From Streptococcus mitis (GTDB lineage Bacteria; Bacillota; Bacilli; Lactobacillales; Streptococcaceae): a stretch of DNA of 64,000 nucleotides. This document shows, piece after piece, positions 50,230 to 59,548 of the stretch. Within the stretch, counting starts at the first letter, position 1. The number at the start of each line of letters is the position of its first letter. The stretch spans positions 1-64,000 of the forward strand of contig NZ_CAMIAF010000001.1 of the NCBI RefSeq assembly GCF_946190375.1, given 5' to 3'. A model generated the notes under the pieces. The model ran no database searches. It saw only the letters and a list, made by a program, of their open reading frames with translations, and was not told the origin of the DNA. The translations under genes were made by a program, and so were the position numbers.

Positions 50230-50388
50230 GAGTCTGGGACAAAAAGATTTTGATTTTAGGAATTCTTTATTATAAGTTTTTAAAATCGATAGATTAGACA
50301 AAAAAAGCGAACAAAACAGAATTCTGAGTGTCAGACAACTTTTTTTGTTCGCTTTTTATATTTAAGGTTAGACTTTTGTCCCAGACTC
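50230..50388. repeat. Inverted-repeat (MITE-like) element
   Basis: gagtctgggacaaaa (50230-50244) is mirrored by ttttgtcccagactc (50374-50388), a perfect 15-bp inverted repeat bounding 159 bp. Inside, aaaaaaagcgaacaaaa and tttttttgttcgcttttt form a second nested hairpin. No coding frame lies in it. The gtctgggac motif is recurrent in intergenic repeats of Gram-positive genomes. Confidence 0.75.
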
Positions 50389-50465
50389 GATTCCATTGCT
50401 GAGAATCGGTTTTCTAAATAAATCAAGCCGGTTTTTTACGTAATATAGATTATGTAAAAAAACTC

Positions 50466-52016
50466 CTACAACAACAAATCCTTGACTTTCCCAATTTCAC
50501 TTTTTGGAATCACTAGATGAATCATATCTCCGAGATACATTCTGGTTGAGCCGTTAACTGTTTGGCTCTTGCCATTATGAACTTGGGTTGTGATGAGGAC
50601 ATTGTGTGGTAAGTTGAGTTCATGAACCTGTTTTCCAGCGATTTTGTCAGATACGGGGATTTCAATGAGTGTGACTTCTCCTTCATCTGTTGCTTCTTCT
50701 GGCAGCATTTTTTCCAACATAGCCTCATAGACTGGCGCACCCTTGAGCAGATCCATAATGATATAGGCAACTAGGGTTACTAAGCCAAGTGGCATGAGAT
50801 TACGAATATCTCCAACCATCTCGGTTACGAGTATCATAGCGGTTAGAGGTGCCTTGGATATTGCTCCAAAATAGCCACTCATTCCCAGAATGACAAATAT
50901 AGGGAATTGCTCCTGACTGACAAGTCCAAGATTGACACAAATAACACCAACTAGGGCACCAAGTAAGGAGCCAAGCGCCAAAATGGGTAGGAAAATTCCT
51001 CCTGGAAGACCACTTCCATAACTAATCATGCTCCAGATAAAGCGAATCAAAAAGTAAGCTAATAGAACTTGAAAACTAAAATCTTGCTCAGTTAAGGAAA
51101 GAACCAGCTGATTTCCACCACCAAGGATTTGGGGTAAGAAGATTCCGACTGGTATGATGAGAATGAAGGCCAGAATTGGATAATAAGCTCTATCCAAATG
51201 GATTTTTTGACCTATCCAGTCATAAACTCTACCGACATTGAGTACAGCTTTTTCATAGAGAAAACCAGAAAGTCCTAGAAAAATTCCCATGAGGAGGTAA
51301 ATCCAATACTGGTCTAGAGTCATAAGTGGGATATTATCTGGCATATCCAGTACGGGTGTTAGGCCAAATATGAGCAAAGAGACAAAGTTTGCTACGAGAC
51401 TGGCTGCTAGAGTTGAGACCCAGAAAAAGCGTGAAAAATGGTGATAAACTTCTTCTACCACAAAGAGAAGTCCTGCAATAGGTGCATTAAAGGCCGCAGC
51501 TAGACCAGCGGCAGCTCCACTAGCAATCAAGGAGCGTTCCTCTACTGGACTGGATTTGAGCCATTTGGCAATTCCTTTACCACCGACTGCTCCAAGTTGA
51601 ATACTTGGTCCTTCACGCCCCAGCATAAGACCGCTAGCAATAGCAAGAATTCCTAGAATATATTTTTTCCAAAGAACTCCCCACCAGTTGAGGGTCATCA
51701 GTCCCTTTAATTCAGCTTCGACTTGAGGAATTCCTGAACCTTTGATGTCTTTTTCTGACCGAGTTAATTTCGCACTGAGCCAACAAACTATTAAATAAAA
51801 TAGACCAATGATAAAAAGATTGCGCACTAGGTACGCTTGATCTTGATAAAGTCCTTGTATCAGGTGGAAGCCTTTTTCGATTAAAAACCGAAAAGATCCG
51901 ACGATGAGTCCGACGACGAGACCCACGATGATGCCTCGCCCAACTTGGGATAATATGGTGCTTGAGGCAAAGGCAAATTCTTTCTTGGAACTGAGTGTTT
52001 CTGACTGTTCCTCCAT
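50466..52016 (-). CDS. ClC chloride channel/antiporter with TrkA-C domain
   Basis: A 516-residue protein. Selectivity motifs are GSGIPQVEAEL, GREGPSIQLGA and GLPGGIFLPILALGS, the three ClC signatures, among about ten helices; the C-terminal ~85 residues are a TrkA-C/RCK-C domain that may bind a nucleotide or other ligand. Start 52016 is chosen because the ribosome site agaagga lies six bases before it; the frame extends to 52076 inside rnhB. Confidence 0.9.
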   Translation of the reverse strand: MEEQSETLSSKKEFAFASSTILSQVGRGIIVGLVVGLIVGSFRFLIEKGFHLIQGLYQDQAYLVRNLFIIGLFYLIVCWLSAKLTRSEKDIKGSGIPQVEAELKGLMTLNWWGVLWKKYILGILAIASGLMLGREGPSIQLGAVGGKGIAKWLKSSPVEERSLIASGAAAGLAAAFNAPIAGLLFVVEEVYHHFSRFFWVSTLAASLVANFVSLLIFGLTPVLDMPDNIPLMTLDQYWIYLLMGIFLGLSGFLYEKAVLNVGRVYDWIGQKIHLDRAYYPILAFILIIPVGIFLPQILGGGNQLVLSLTEQDFSFQVLLAYFLIRFIWSMISYGSGLPGGIFLPILALGSLLGALVGVICVNLGLVSQEQFPIFVILGMSGYFGAISKAPLTAMILVTEMVGDIRNLMPLGLVTLVAYIIMDLLKGAPVYEAMLEKMLPEEATDEGEVTLIEIPVSDKIAGKQVHELNLPHNVLITTQVHNGKSQTVNGSTRMYLGDMIHLVIPKSEIGKVKDLLL

Positions 52017-52032
52017 AATCATTCCTTCTAAC

Positions 52033-52812
52033 TTAACTTTCTTTTTCTCCTGAAACCAGTGATTTAACGGGTTCAAAGCTGGTTCGGTGAATTGGGGTAA
52101 CTCCTAGTTTTGTAAGGCCTTCCAGGTGTTTAGCTGTTCCATATCCTGCATTAGTAGCAAAATCATAGCCAGGAAATTGCTGGTCGTATTCCTTCATCAA
52201 TTCATCACGTGTTACCTTGGCTACTATTGAAGCTGCTGCGATAGAGAGGGAATTAGCATCTCCTTTGATAATGGACGTTTGTGAAATGGGTAGCTCCAGT
52301 TTCATGGCATCAATCAAGAGATGCTCGGGTTGCGGACTGAGCTGAGAGATTGCTTCCTTCATGGCCAGTTTGGTCGCTTCATAGATATTGACTTGGTCGA
52401 TGACCTGATTATCCATGATACCGATTCCGATTGATAAAGCTTGGTCTTGAACGGCTTGATAAATTTCCAGATGTTTCTTTTTAGGGATTTTTTTGCTATC
52501 GTTGAGACCTCTAATTTTACAATTTTTAGGTAAAATAACGGCTGCAGCGACTACAGGACCAGCAAGAGGACCACGACCAACCTCATCAACACCTGCAATT
52601 AAGGTCAATCCTTGCTTATAAAGTTCCTTTTCATAGGAAAGCATGGATTCCAAACGAAGATCCTCATCCAATTCAGCCTGAATGGCTTTTTTACGCTTGC
52701 TGATTTCCTTTTGAACTCCAGAGCGATTATCCTTTTCAAGATCTAGAAAAATAGGGCTATCAAGGTCCTTGACCGTTTCAAGGAGTTCTTTGATTTCTTT
52801 AATCGTCGCCAT
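52033..52812 (-). CDS. rnhB: Ribonuclease HII
   Basis: A 259-residue RNase HII that removes ribonucleotides from DNA. The N-terminal extension (residues 1-70) is usual in streptococci. Catalytic residues lie in [19 protein letters not shown] (Asp, Glu), and the later DAMKL (Asp), [14 protein letters not shown] (Asp) motifs. It overlaps rbgA by 14 bases, so both are translated together. Confidence 0.95.
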   Translation of the reverse strand: MATIKEIKELLETVKDLDSPIFLDLEKDNRSGVQKEISKRKKAIQAELDEDLRLESMLSYEKELYKQGLTLIAGVDEVGRGPLAGPVVAAAVILPKNCKIRGLNDSKKIPKKKHLEIYQAVQDQALSIGIGIMDNQVIDQVNIYEATKLAMKEAISQLSPQPEHLLIDAMKLELPISQTSIIKGDANSLSIAAASIVAKVTRDELMKEYDQQFPGYDFATNAGYGTAKHLEGLTKLGVTPIHRTSFEPVKSLVSGEKES

Positions 52813-53650
52813 CGAGGTCTTCCAATGTATCTAAGGTATAGTTACCGAGTTTGCCGTCGCGGACTTCCTTCACGAAGAGACTGTAAAAACGGTCATAGTC
52901 ATCACGGAAACCGAGAGCACGGGTCATGTCCATAATAATAACAGGGGCTTCTTCTTCAATTTTCATTTGTTTGAAGCGTTCGGCCAGCTTTTCTGGATAA
53001 TGTTCTTTGAAATAATTGAGGCCAAAAATAGTTACCTCATCCATAGGAAGCAACTGGTCTTTGATAGCTCCAGTCAAGGCCAACTTAAGAGCTACAGTTT
53101 CATCCTCAAACTTAGGCCAAAGAATCCCCGGTGTATCCAAGATTTCAAGGTCTTTATTTGTTTTGAGCCATTGTTGCCCCTTGGTAACCCCTGGTTTATT
53201 GCCGACAACGGCAATTTTCTTACCAGCTAAACGGTTCATAAGAGTGGATTTACCAGCATTTGGAATCCCGATAATCATGGTACGCAAGGTTTCAATCTGG
53301 ATACCACGTTCTTTCTGACGAGCAATCTTATTCGCCATGAGCTTTTTAGCAGCATCGGTTACAACTTTTACAGTCACTTGCTCTTTGGAGTTGATAGCTA
53401 GCGTCTGGATTCCCTGTGATTCAAAATACTGGCGCCATTCCTTGGTCATTGCTGGGTCAGCCAAGTCTGCCTTGTTTAAAATCAAGAGTTTTGGTTTGTC
53501 ACCAACAATTTTGGTCAACATAGGATTTTGACTAGATAGAGGTAAGCGTGCATCCACCAAAATCGTTACAAAATCAACAAATTTTAAATTTTCCTGCACC
53601 TGTCGACGTGCTTTAGACATGTGACCAGGAAACCATTGAATAGTAGCCAT
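52799..53650 (-). CDS. rbgA: Ribosome biogenesis GTPase RbgA/YlqF
   Basis: A 283-residue circularly permuted GTPase assisting late assembly of the 50S subunit. The NKAD (G4) motif (~residue 59) precedes GIPNAGKST (G1, ~residue 120) and DTPG (G3), the diagnostic order. It starts [17 protein letters not shown] with the family opening. The start at 53650 follows aaagga; the longer frame to 53674 has no ribosome site. Confidence 0.95.
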   Translation of the reverse strand: MATIQWFPGHMSKARRQVQENLKFVDFVTILVDARLPLSSQNPMLTKIVGDKPKLLILNKADLADPAMTKEWRQYFESQGIQTLAINSKEQVTVKVVTDAAKKLMANKIARQKERGIQIETLRTMIIGIPNAGKSTLMNRLAGKKIAVVGNKPGVTKGQQWLKTNKDLEILDTPGILWPKFEDETVALKLALTGAIKDQLLPMDEVTIFGLNYFKEHYPEKLAERFKQMKIEEEAPVIIMDMTRALGFRDDYDRFYSLFVKEVRDGKLGNYTLDTLEDLDGDD

Positions 53651-53843
53651 TGAGTTTTTTTCCTTTCGTAGCAAGGGTTTAGATACCCTATTTTATTTTA
53701 CTATCGTTTGAACATAGAGAGTTTTCAAATGAATGGTGTTCAAACAGTTCTTATTTAATTACATAGAAATCTACTTTATATTATATCATGCCTTCTCTAT
53801 TTTGTCCGATGATAGCCCTTTAAGCTCCCTGAATTGAAAAAAC

Positions 53844-54056
53844 GACTCTATAATATTTGTAGTGGGTAAATCCCCTATAGATATTATGGAGTCTATTTTG
53901 TGTAGAAAAAGTTCCATAGAAAAAATCATATGGAATCATTACTTTTTATCACAAAACCACTCGATATCAAAGACTCAAATATCAAAAAAGAAAGGACGAA
54001 ATTTGTCCTTTCTAGATCTTAGCTTTTCTTCAACCTACTACAGTTGACAAAGAGCC
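53844..54056. mobile_element. ISL3-type (IS1167-like) internally deleted remnant
   Basis: The left end reads gactctataatatttgtagt (53844 onward), and the right end cagttgacaaagagcc (54041-54056) is like the terminal repeat of IS1167. Inside, from 53930, a short frame MESLLFITKPLDIKDSNI matches the N-terminus of IS1167-type transposase (family MEQLHFITKLLDIKDPNIQI) and then is cut. Only about 213 bp are left, so it behaves as a MITE-like remnant. The rest of 53675-54128 contains no gene. Confidence 0.7.
53990..54012. terminator. Inverted repeat within the ISL3 remnant
   Basis: gaaaggacgaa and ttgtcctttc form a stem; followed by t-rich sequence. It could end transcription coming from either side. 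Confidence 0.4.
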
Positions 54057-54057
54057 C

Positions 54058-54114
54058 AAATTAATTTGATATTCCTAATCAATTTGTTCATATCTTATTC
54101 CAATCAACTATATA
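54058..54114. repeat. Dispersed intergenic repeat, copy C
   Basis: attaatttgatattcctaat and tcttattccaatcaactata resemble copies B and D. It abuts the right end of the ISL3 remnant. Confidence 0.5.
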
Positions 54115-54128
54115 TTGATTAGGATAAT

Positions 54129-54857
54129 TTATTTAATAGCCCAGTGAGAATAAGAGAACCACTCATTAATTAGACTAGCGATTTCTTTAGGTGCTTCAGT
54201 ATAAAGCTCATGGCCAAAGTTCTCTAGAAGAATAGTATCAAAATAGTCTGGCAATTCTTTTAGGGCGTCCTCTCTCCATGTAGCTTCATTAGGATAACAA
54301 GGACTAATAAACAAGGTATCTCCCACTTCTCTCTTAAAAGCTTTTATTTTCCTCCGTAGACGGAGGATCGCTTCTATATTTTCATAATTTATAGCTAACT
54401 CATATCTATTATACTCCGCATCCCAGTGATAGGACTGTCTTACAGCTTTCTCCATATTTTCTGACCAATGCTTTGCTTCAGATTTTTCTTTAGAAATAAG
54501 AACATCTAAGTCCGAAATAATTTGAGATTTGATATAGTTTTTAGTTTCCTCTAACTCTGTATCTAAAGGTAAAATCTTATCTAAATCTAGATAGCCACCA
54601 TCCAAAAGAATCAGTTTCTTCACTTCTTGAAATTCCGATGCGAGATAACGAGTCAAATCTCCTCCAAGAGAATGGCCTATCAGATAAATAGATTTTTCCT
54701 CTACAATCTCATTTTTAAACCATGATTTCAATTCTGTTTCATCTCGAAGACGCTTTTCATATGGATTTAGAAAGTAAACCTGCGAATCTAGTTCTTGAAG
54801 AAAATCCTTGCTATGATAGACATTGCTTCCCAAACCGCCAATAAAATATTTTTTCAT
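54129..54857 (-). CDS. Alpha/beta hydrolase
   Basis: A 242-residue cytosolic hydrolase with the nucleophile elbow GHSLGGD (serine at ~residue 62) and an aspartate and histidine (LLENFGHELYTEAPKEIA) for the catalytic triad. The opening MKKYFIGGLGSN contains an oxyanion glycine loop. The substrate is unknown. It starts three bases after the stop of the next (upstream) small gene. Confidence 0.8.
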   Translation of the reverse strand: MKKYFIGGLGSNVYHSKDFLQELDSQVYFLNPYEKRLRDETELKSWFKNEIVEEKSIYLIGHSLGGDLTRYLASEFQEVKKLILLDGGYLDLDKILPLDTELEETKNYIKSQIISDLDVLISKEKSEAKHWSENMEKAVRQSYHWDAEYNRYELAINYENIEAILRLRRKIKAFKREVGDTLFISPCYPNEATWREDALKELPDYFDTILLENFGHELYTEAPKEIASLINEWFSYSHWAIK

Positions 54858-54860
54858 TCT

Positions 54861-55172
54861 CTACTTAATACTATGCTTATTCATCTTTTGTTCAAAGATA
54901 GTCGTAATAATCTGACGCAATTCTTCGCGTTCTTTTTCTGGAATTTCACCACTTGTTTGAGCTGCAGCGTAGAGTTCAGGGTGTTCAATTGAAATGCGTT
55001 TAATAGTACGTGTCGTAGCATGCTTTCTGACAAAAAACGGAATGCGCTTAATCAAGTCTTGTGGTACTAGTGCAAGAATCTTCTCAGCAGTTTCCTTGTC
55101 ACTAATCTTAGACGTCGTAAGTCCCTTCTTAATCATTTCCTGTTCTTTTTCTGTAAAATCTTTTAATTCCAT
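54861..55172 (-). CDS. Conserved small protein of unknown function
   Basis: A 103-residue highly charged helical protein (for example TEKEQEMIKKGLTTSKISDK, EKEREELRQIITTIFEQKMN). No membrane helix or signal peptide. I do not recognise a family. The hydrolase gene starts three bases after its stop, so they probably form a unit. Confidence 0.7.
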   Translation of the reverse strand: MELKDFTEKEQEMIKKGLTTSKISDKETAEKILALVPQDLIKRIPFFVRKHATTRTIKRISIEHPELYAAAQTSGEIPEKEREELRQIITTIFEQKMNKHSIK

Positions 55173-55291
55173 CTGATTAGTCCTCCTATTTTCTTTAAGT
55201 TAAATTATATATCATTTGTAGCAAGACGACAAATAGTCTGTTTGTAAAATGCTCTCTATACTACAATTTTCCTGTCGCTCATAATTGCTCT

Positions 55292-57034
55292 TTAATGAAA
55301 AATCACAAATCCATTTGAAGAGATGACAAGCTGATTTTCCAATTCTTGGCAATTGCTTGCTAGTGCTACGGTTTCTTTTTGTAAATGATAATCTTCCTTT
55401 GATTGGTTGAAAATCGCTTTGAGGATTTGCCCTTCATATTTCCACTGCAAAGCTACTACATCAGCTTTGATTTCTTGAAGACCATACTTGCCCTGCTGAA
55501 TGGTTGATGACGCTTGTTTTCTAATACTAATCAGCTTCTTCATAAAGTTCAGCATATCATTGTCACTTGATACACGTTCCCAAGGCATACAACGTCGACA
55601 ATCTGGATCCGGACCGCCAGTCAAGGATAGCTCGGTTCCATAATAGATGCAGGGTGTTCCCTTTTGTAAAAAGAGAAAGGCTAAGGCTGATTTAACCAGT
55701 TGAACGTCTTCATTTGCCGTCCACAAGATTCGCTCTGTATCATGCGAATCCAAGAGATTAAACATGACCTCTGAAATCTGCTGCTTGTAGTACATAGACT
55801 GGCCATTGATTTCATCGATGAACTGGTCTGTCTTCTTAACTCCTCGTAAGAAATAGTCCTTGATGCTATCAGATAAAGGATAATTCATGACCGCGTGGAA
55901 CTCATCGCCATTTAGCCAAGGCTGAGACGTATGCCAGACTTCTCCTAGGATATAAAGATCAGGCTTTTTAGCTAAAACTGCCTTGCGAAAATCCTTCCAA
56001 AACTGATGGTCAATCTCATTAGCCACATCCAAACGCCAAGCATCGATATAAAACTCTTCAATCCAATAAGTCGCAACTTTTAAAAGATAGTCCTTGACCT
56101 CTGGATTGGATGTATTTAGCTTAGGCATATAGTCCTCGAAACCAAAAGCATGATAGGGTAAGTCTCTCTTATTAACTAGCTTTTCAGTTGTCACTGGGAA
56201 TTGTTGAATATGGAACCAATCCTTATAAGCAGATTGCTCACCATTTTTGACAACATCTTGCCATTGAGGAGATTGCGAACCAATATGGTTAAATACCGCA
56301 TCCAGCATGATTTTCATGCCACACTGATGAGCTTGCTCGACCAGTTCCCGAAAGGTCTCCTTATCTCCAAAATGACAGTCAATTTCAAAGTAATCTGTCG
56401 TATTGTATTTATGATTGCTCGTAGATTCAAAAATCGGACAGAGATAAAGACCTGTAATACCCAAGTCTTGTAAGTAATCCAGATGGTCAATAATCCCCTG
56501 TAAATCACCACCAAAGAAATCATCACTATTAGGTGTGATAGATGAATCCCAGTCTAAAGTCTCTTCTGGGTTTAATCGAGCATTTCCATTAGCAAAGCGT
56601 TCTGGGAAAATCTGATACCATACTGTGTCTGAAACCCAGTCAGGAACCTTGCAGGCATCAATCTCATGTATATAAGGCAACTTAAATCCATTTCCAATAG
56701 CATGAAGATTTTCTAGAGAATTGTCCACACACCCTTTATCACCATACAAAATACTTTGGCCTTCTGTATCCTTGAGTTCAAAGACATACTGGATACGTGC
56801 AAAGTCGACAGACACTTCAACCTGCCAATAATCAAAGATGGCGTCAGAAGTTAGCTTAGCCATTTCCTTTGTATCTTGATAAAACTCCTCCATAAAAATA
56901 AAGGGATCACCATAATGCAAGTTGATGCTTTCAATATCCCCTTTCTTAGTCCGGATACGAATGTGCATTGTCTTGTCTTTATAAAGATATGCATACTCCG
57001 ACTCGGGTCTGTGGTAAATGGCTGTTAATTCCAT
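55292..57034 (-). CDS. GH13 alpha-glucan hydrolase (neopullulanase/cyclomaltodextrinase type)
   Basis: A 580-residue enzyme. An N-terminal CBM34-like domain (residues ~1-120) precedes the catalytic barrel with the nucleophile in AWRLDVANEID (~residue 342), the acid in LGEVWHTS and the third acid in LLDSHDTERI, and the C-terminal beta domain. No signal peptide, so it acts inside on imported dextrins. A cre box lies on its promoter. Exact cleavage specificity cannot be read. Confidence 0.92.
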   Translation of the reverse strand: MELTAIYHRPESEYAYLYKDKTMHIRIRTKKGDIESINLHYGDPFIFMEEFYQDTKEMAKLTSDAIFDYWQVEVSVDFARIQYVFELKDTEGQSILYGDKGCVDNSLENLHAIGNGFKLPYIHEIDACKVPDWVSDTVWYQIFPERFANGNARLNPEETLDWDSSITPNSDDFFGGDLQGIIDHLDYLQDLGITGLYLCPIFESTSNHKYNTTDYFEIDCHFGDKETFRELVEQAHQCGMKIMLDAVFNHIGSQSPQWQDVVKNGEQSAYKDWFHIQQFPVTTEKLVNKRDLPYHAFGFEDYMPKLNTSNPEVKDYLLKVATYWIEEFYIDAWRLDVANEIDHQFWKDFRKAVLAKKPDLYILGEVWHTSQPWLNGDEFHAVMNYPLSDSIKDYFLRGVKKTDQFIDEINGQSMYYKQQISEVMFNLLDSHDTERILWTANEDVQLVKSALAFLFLQKGTPCIYYGTELSLTGGPDPDCRRCMPWERVSSDNDMLNFMKKLISIRKQASSTIQQGKYGLQEIKADVVALQWKYEGQILKAIFNQSKEDYHLQKETVALASNCQELENQLVISSNGFVIFH

Positions 57035-57070
57035 TGTTCTGTCTCCTAATTCACTTTTATTTATCTTGTC

Positions 57071-57127
57071 GAGAAAACGTTTTCATAATCGTGATCCCAG
57101 TATACTACTTTCGTATTTTATTTGCAA
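57071..57127 (-). promoter_or_regulatory. Promoter and cre box of the GH13 gene
   Basis: On the minus strand ttgcaa (57122-57127) and tatact (57099-57104) are spaced 17 bp. The near-palindromic gagaaaacgttttcat (57071-57086) fits the WWGWAARCGYTTWCWW cre consensus at 15 of 16 positions and lies downstream of the expected start site. CcpA repression through roadblock is expected. Confidence 0.8.
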
Positions 57128-57210
57128 GGTTTGCCCGTAGTTTCGAGTGGATTGTTTCTATAAATAAAAAAGCAGTCAGCCTTACAACCAACTACTTTTC
57201 AAATGATGAT

Positions 57211-57702
57211 TCACAAATGTCTTTCCAGCCACTCTATCTTTTTAAAATCCTTATTGTTATTGTGCTCATTTCGATAAGAATCTTGGGAAGAAGCCTTGTA
57301 AATACTTAAAAACTGTTCCAAACTTGGAACGCGAAAAGTGATGTTTTCGAGATGAATCAACTCTATATCCGATTCCGAAACTCCAGCAAAATCAGGTAAA
57401 GAATCGATACTTCCGAATTCAACACTCAGACCATCTTTTTGGAATTCATGCTCATGAATATCTATTAAGGCATAGCCTAAGTGTTTCATCACTTTCATTA
57501 TCTTATCCCACTCATAAATTCTGAGATGATCGGGTGCTTCCCAACCTCTAGGGTCACCAGGCACATGAATGTCAATGTCAGACGGCCCCCATTCTTCATT
57601 TGATCGGTATTCAAACCCCAAAGACCCCATGAGCGTCGGAGTGATTCCAACTTGGTTTAAATGAGAACAAATTGTTCGAAATTCATCAAATAGAGAATTC
57701 AT
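57211..57702 (-). CDS. Nucleotidyltransferase-fold protein
   Basis: A 163-residue protein with the minimal nucleotidyltransferase pattern GS-G ... SDIDIHV (MGSLGFEYRSNEEWGPSDID): the GS and the two aspartates of D-x-D are present near residues 26-45. It may be an antibiotic or nucleotide NTase-like enzyme, or a toxin-like NTase, but lacks a partner gene for a toxin pair. Start 57702 is chosen for its ggagg ribosome site. It lies after the lipid kinase gene with a 63-base gap. Confidence 0.65.
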   Translation of the reverse strand: MNSLFDEFRTICSHLNQVGITPTLMGSLGFEYRSNEEWGPSDIDIHVPGDPRGWEAPDHLRIYEWDKIMKVMKHLGYALIDIHEHEFQKDGLSVEFGSIDSLPDFAGVSESDIELIHLENITFRVPSLEQFLSIYKASSQDSYRNEHNNNKDFKKIEWLERHL

Positions 57703-57765
57703 TCCTCCTCCAATCGTTGATATAGAACTTAATTTCGTTGTGAATAATAAACTAATTTTCACCTT

Positions 57766-58647
57766 CTACTCTTTCGGTTTCGAAAATACTTCTACTCGCT
57801 GAGCTAGGACTTTTATTTCAACAGGTAGGTTATCCGATTTATCGCCGTCAACATCAGACTCCAATTCACTATCCGAAGAGATCTTGATATTACGAGCTCT
57901 GATATACTCAATATTATCATTGCTGACAACATCTCCTTTTAGTAAATCAGGAATAACGGATAATTTAGAGAATATAGAAGCATCTTTTAGAATCAAAATA
58001 TTAGCATAGCCGTCTTTGTTTTCTTCAAAAATTTTCTTATCAGCGAAGTAATTTGTCAAGAGAACCAAAACATGACTAGCTTCACCAACATAATTTCCAT
58101 TTTCTGTCTCAACCTTAATGTTAAATACCTGATCCGTCATGACAGACTTCATGGTATTTACAGCATAGGCTAAAATACCAAATTTTGTCTTGTCCTCAAT
58201 CTCCACATTGTGAATCGCCTCAGGCAGAGAACCGATACTAAAGATATAACCAAAATAGTTATCATTTGCTTTACCAATATCAATCTTATTAGTTAGATTA
58301 AAATCGAGTTCATCAATAGCGCCATCGATATCTTGGTTAATTTCCAAAAGTTTTGTAATGAGGTTACCCGTCCCACCAGGGATAATACCTAACTTAGGAA
58401 CGTATTCTCTCTCAGCAATACCCGAAATGACTTCGTTGACAGTCCCATCTCCACCAAAACACACCACTGCATCGTACTGCTCACGAGACGCTTCTTCAGC
58501 AAAATGTGTTGCATCTAGCGCTTTTTCAGTAATTTTGGTTTCAACATATTCAAAGTATTCTTTTGCTTTATTCTCCAGCTTTTCTTTATAATCCAAAGCC
58601 ATCTCACCACCAGAGGTAGGATTGATAATTATCATTGCTTTTTTCAT
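57766..58647 (-). CDS. Diacylglycerol kinase-family lipid kinase (YegS/DgkB-like)
   Basis: A 293-residue DAGK-catalytic fold protein. The nucleotide-binding motif FGGDGTVNEVISGI (~residues 64-77) and GTGNLITKLL are present; the N-terminal KAMIIINPTSGGEMAL is the family opening. Such enzymes phosphorylate diacylglycerol or related lipids to recycle them. Start is preceded by a gaggtgaaaatc site. Confidence 0.9.
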   Translation of the reverse strand: MKKAMIIINPTSGGEMALDYKEKLENKAKEYFEYVETKITEKALDATHFAEEASREQYDAVVCFGGDGTVNEVISGIAEREYVPKLGIIPGGTGNLITKLLEINQDIDGAIDELDFNLTNKIDIGKANDNYFGYIFSIGSLPEAIHNVEIEDKTKFGILAYAVNTMKSVMTDQVFNIKVETENGNYVGEASHVLVLLTNYFADKKIFEENKDGYANILILKDASIFSKLSVIPDLLKGDVVSNDNIEYIRARNIKISSDSELESDVDGDKSDNLPVEIKVLAQRVEVFSKPKE

Positions 58648-58758
58648 TGATTTTCACCTCAAAATCCGTTAGAAATGCTTACATTTCATCCTATGTAACT
58701 AAACATACTCCCATTATATAATGAAAATGCTGGAAAGAAAAATATGAAGTACTGGAGA

Positions 58759-58941
58759 TTAATAGACTTTTATTCTATTTTCCCATCGTCTAACTACATC
58801 CTTTAAGGATTCATCCAAGTAAGAATAGAGCTTATCCTTAATCCAATCAGGAATACCATAAGCTGCCTCTGCTATGCTACCAGTGATTGCTGCGAGAGTA
58901 TCACTGTCGCCACCAAGTGAGATGGCGTTTCTACTTATCAT
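58759..58941 (-). pseudogene. ADP-ribosylglycohydrolase, C-terminal fragment
   Basis: Only 60 codons are open. ISLGGDSDTLAAITGSIAEA is the metal-binding signature (GGDSDT) near the end of ADP-ribosyl-glycohydrolases. The N-terminal ~200 residues are missing, replaced by the SAP-domain-like gene that ends inside it. It is a remnant and presumably inactive. Confidence 0.8.
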
Positions 58942-59548
58942 ACTCTTTTATTTTATCAGCATATTCTGTCAAAAGATTCTTTGAATAAATTTTTTCATTA
59001 CTTGAATTTCTAACTTCTTTCCAAAGAATAGATGCAACTTTTAGTTTATTCGAGTAGTTGTCACTATTTTCATCTGCACAGAAATCCTTTAAAAATTGAT
59101 TCCATTGACAAACCGAATGATCATACTTAGCATAATCTGAATTTCCATAATAGACTTTTAGCATATCTTGGATTGTAAAACTCAAATCATTTTCTCTTTT
59201 TACTTTTCTCCAAGCTGTAGCCATATCAGCAGTAAATTTAAATGGCGAAACATCTGTTAAAGTTGAGAAATATTCTCTAAAGTGTGTATTAAAGGAGAAT
59301 CCACATTCAAGTAAAGGCGTATTTAAGGTAACGACTTCTACTCGTTTCTTTTTCCTTTTTATTGATGATTTTTTAATCAAATTACCCTTAAAGTACTGCT
59401 CAATAATGTGATTGAGTTCTTGTTTAGTACCTCTATATTCAAGTTCTAATAACTTGCATATTTGCGAAAGTTCATCACGATACCAATAATATTTATTAAA
59501 CTCATCAAACGAAGTGATTTTATCAAATTCTGGTCTGTTCTCTATCAA
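58931..59548 (-). CDS. SAP-like/DUF6434-type protein
   Basis: A 205-residue protein. Residues ~12-60 (SFDEFNKYYWYRDELSQICK ... LLELEYRGTKQELNHIIE) have the helix-extension-helix pattern of a SAP-type domain, followed by a basic linker (KKSSIKRKKKRVE) and a C-terminal helical domain with TLNTPLLECGFSFNTHFREY. The recollection that this is DUF6434 is tentative. DNA binding is inferred. Its stop overlaps the ARH fragment start (58931-58941), suggesting a recombination junction. Confidence 0.6.
   Translation of the reverse strand: MIENRPEFDKITSFDEFNKYYWYRDELSQICKLLELEYRGTKQELNHIIEQYFKGNLIKKSSIKRKKKRVEVVTLNTPLLECGFSFNTHFREYFSTLTDVSPFKFTADMATAWRKVKRENDLSFTIQDMLKVYYGNSDYAKYDHSVCQWNQFLKDFCADENSDNYSNKLKVASILWKEVRNSSNEKIYSKNLLTEYADKIKEYDK

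Noticed and set aside
54129-55172. The hydrolase and small unknown gene as a toxin-antitoxin pair
   Set aside because: The hydrolase has a full catalytic triad and normal enzyme length, and the small protein does not resemble known antitoxins.
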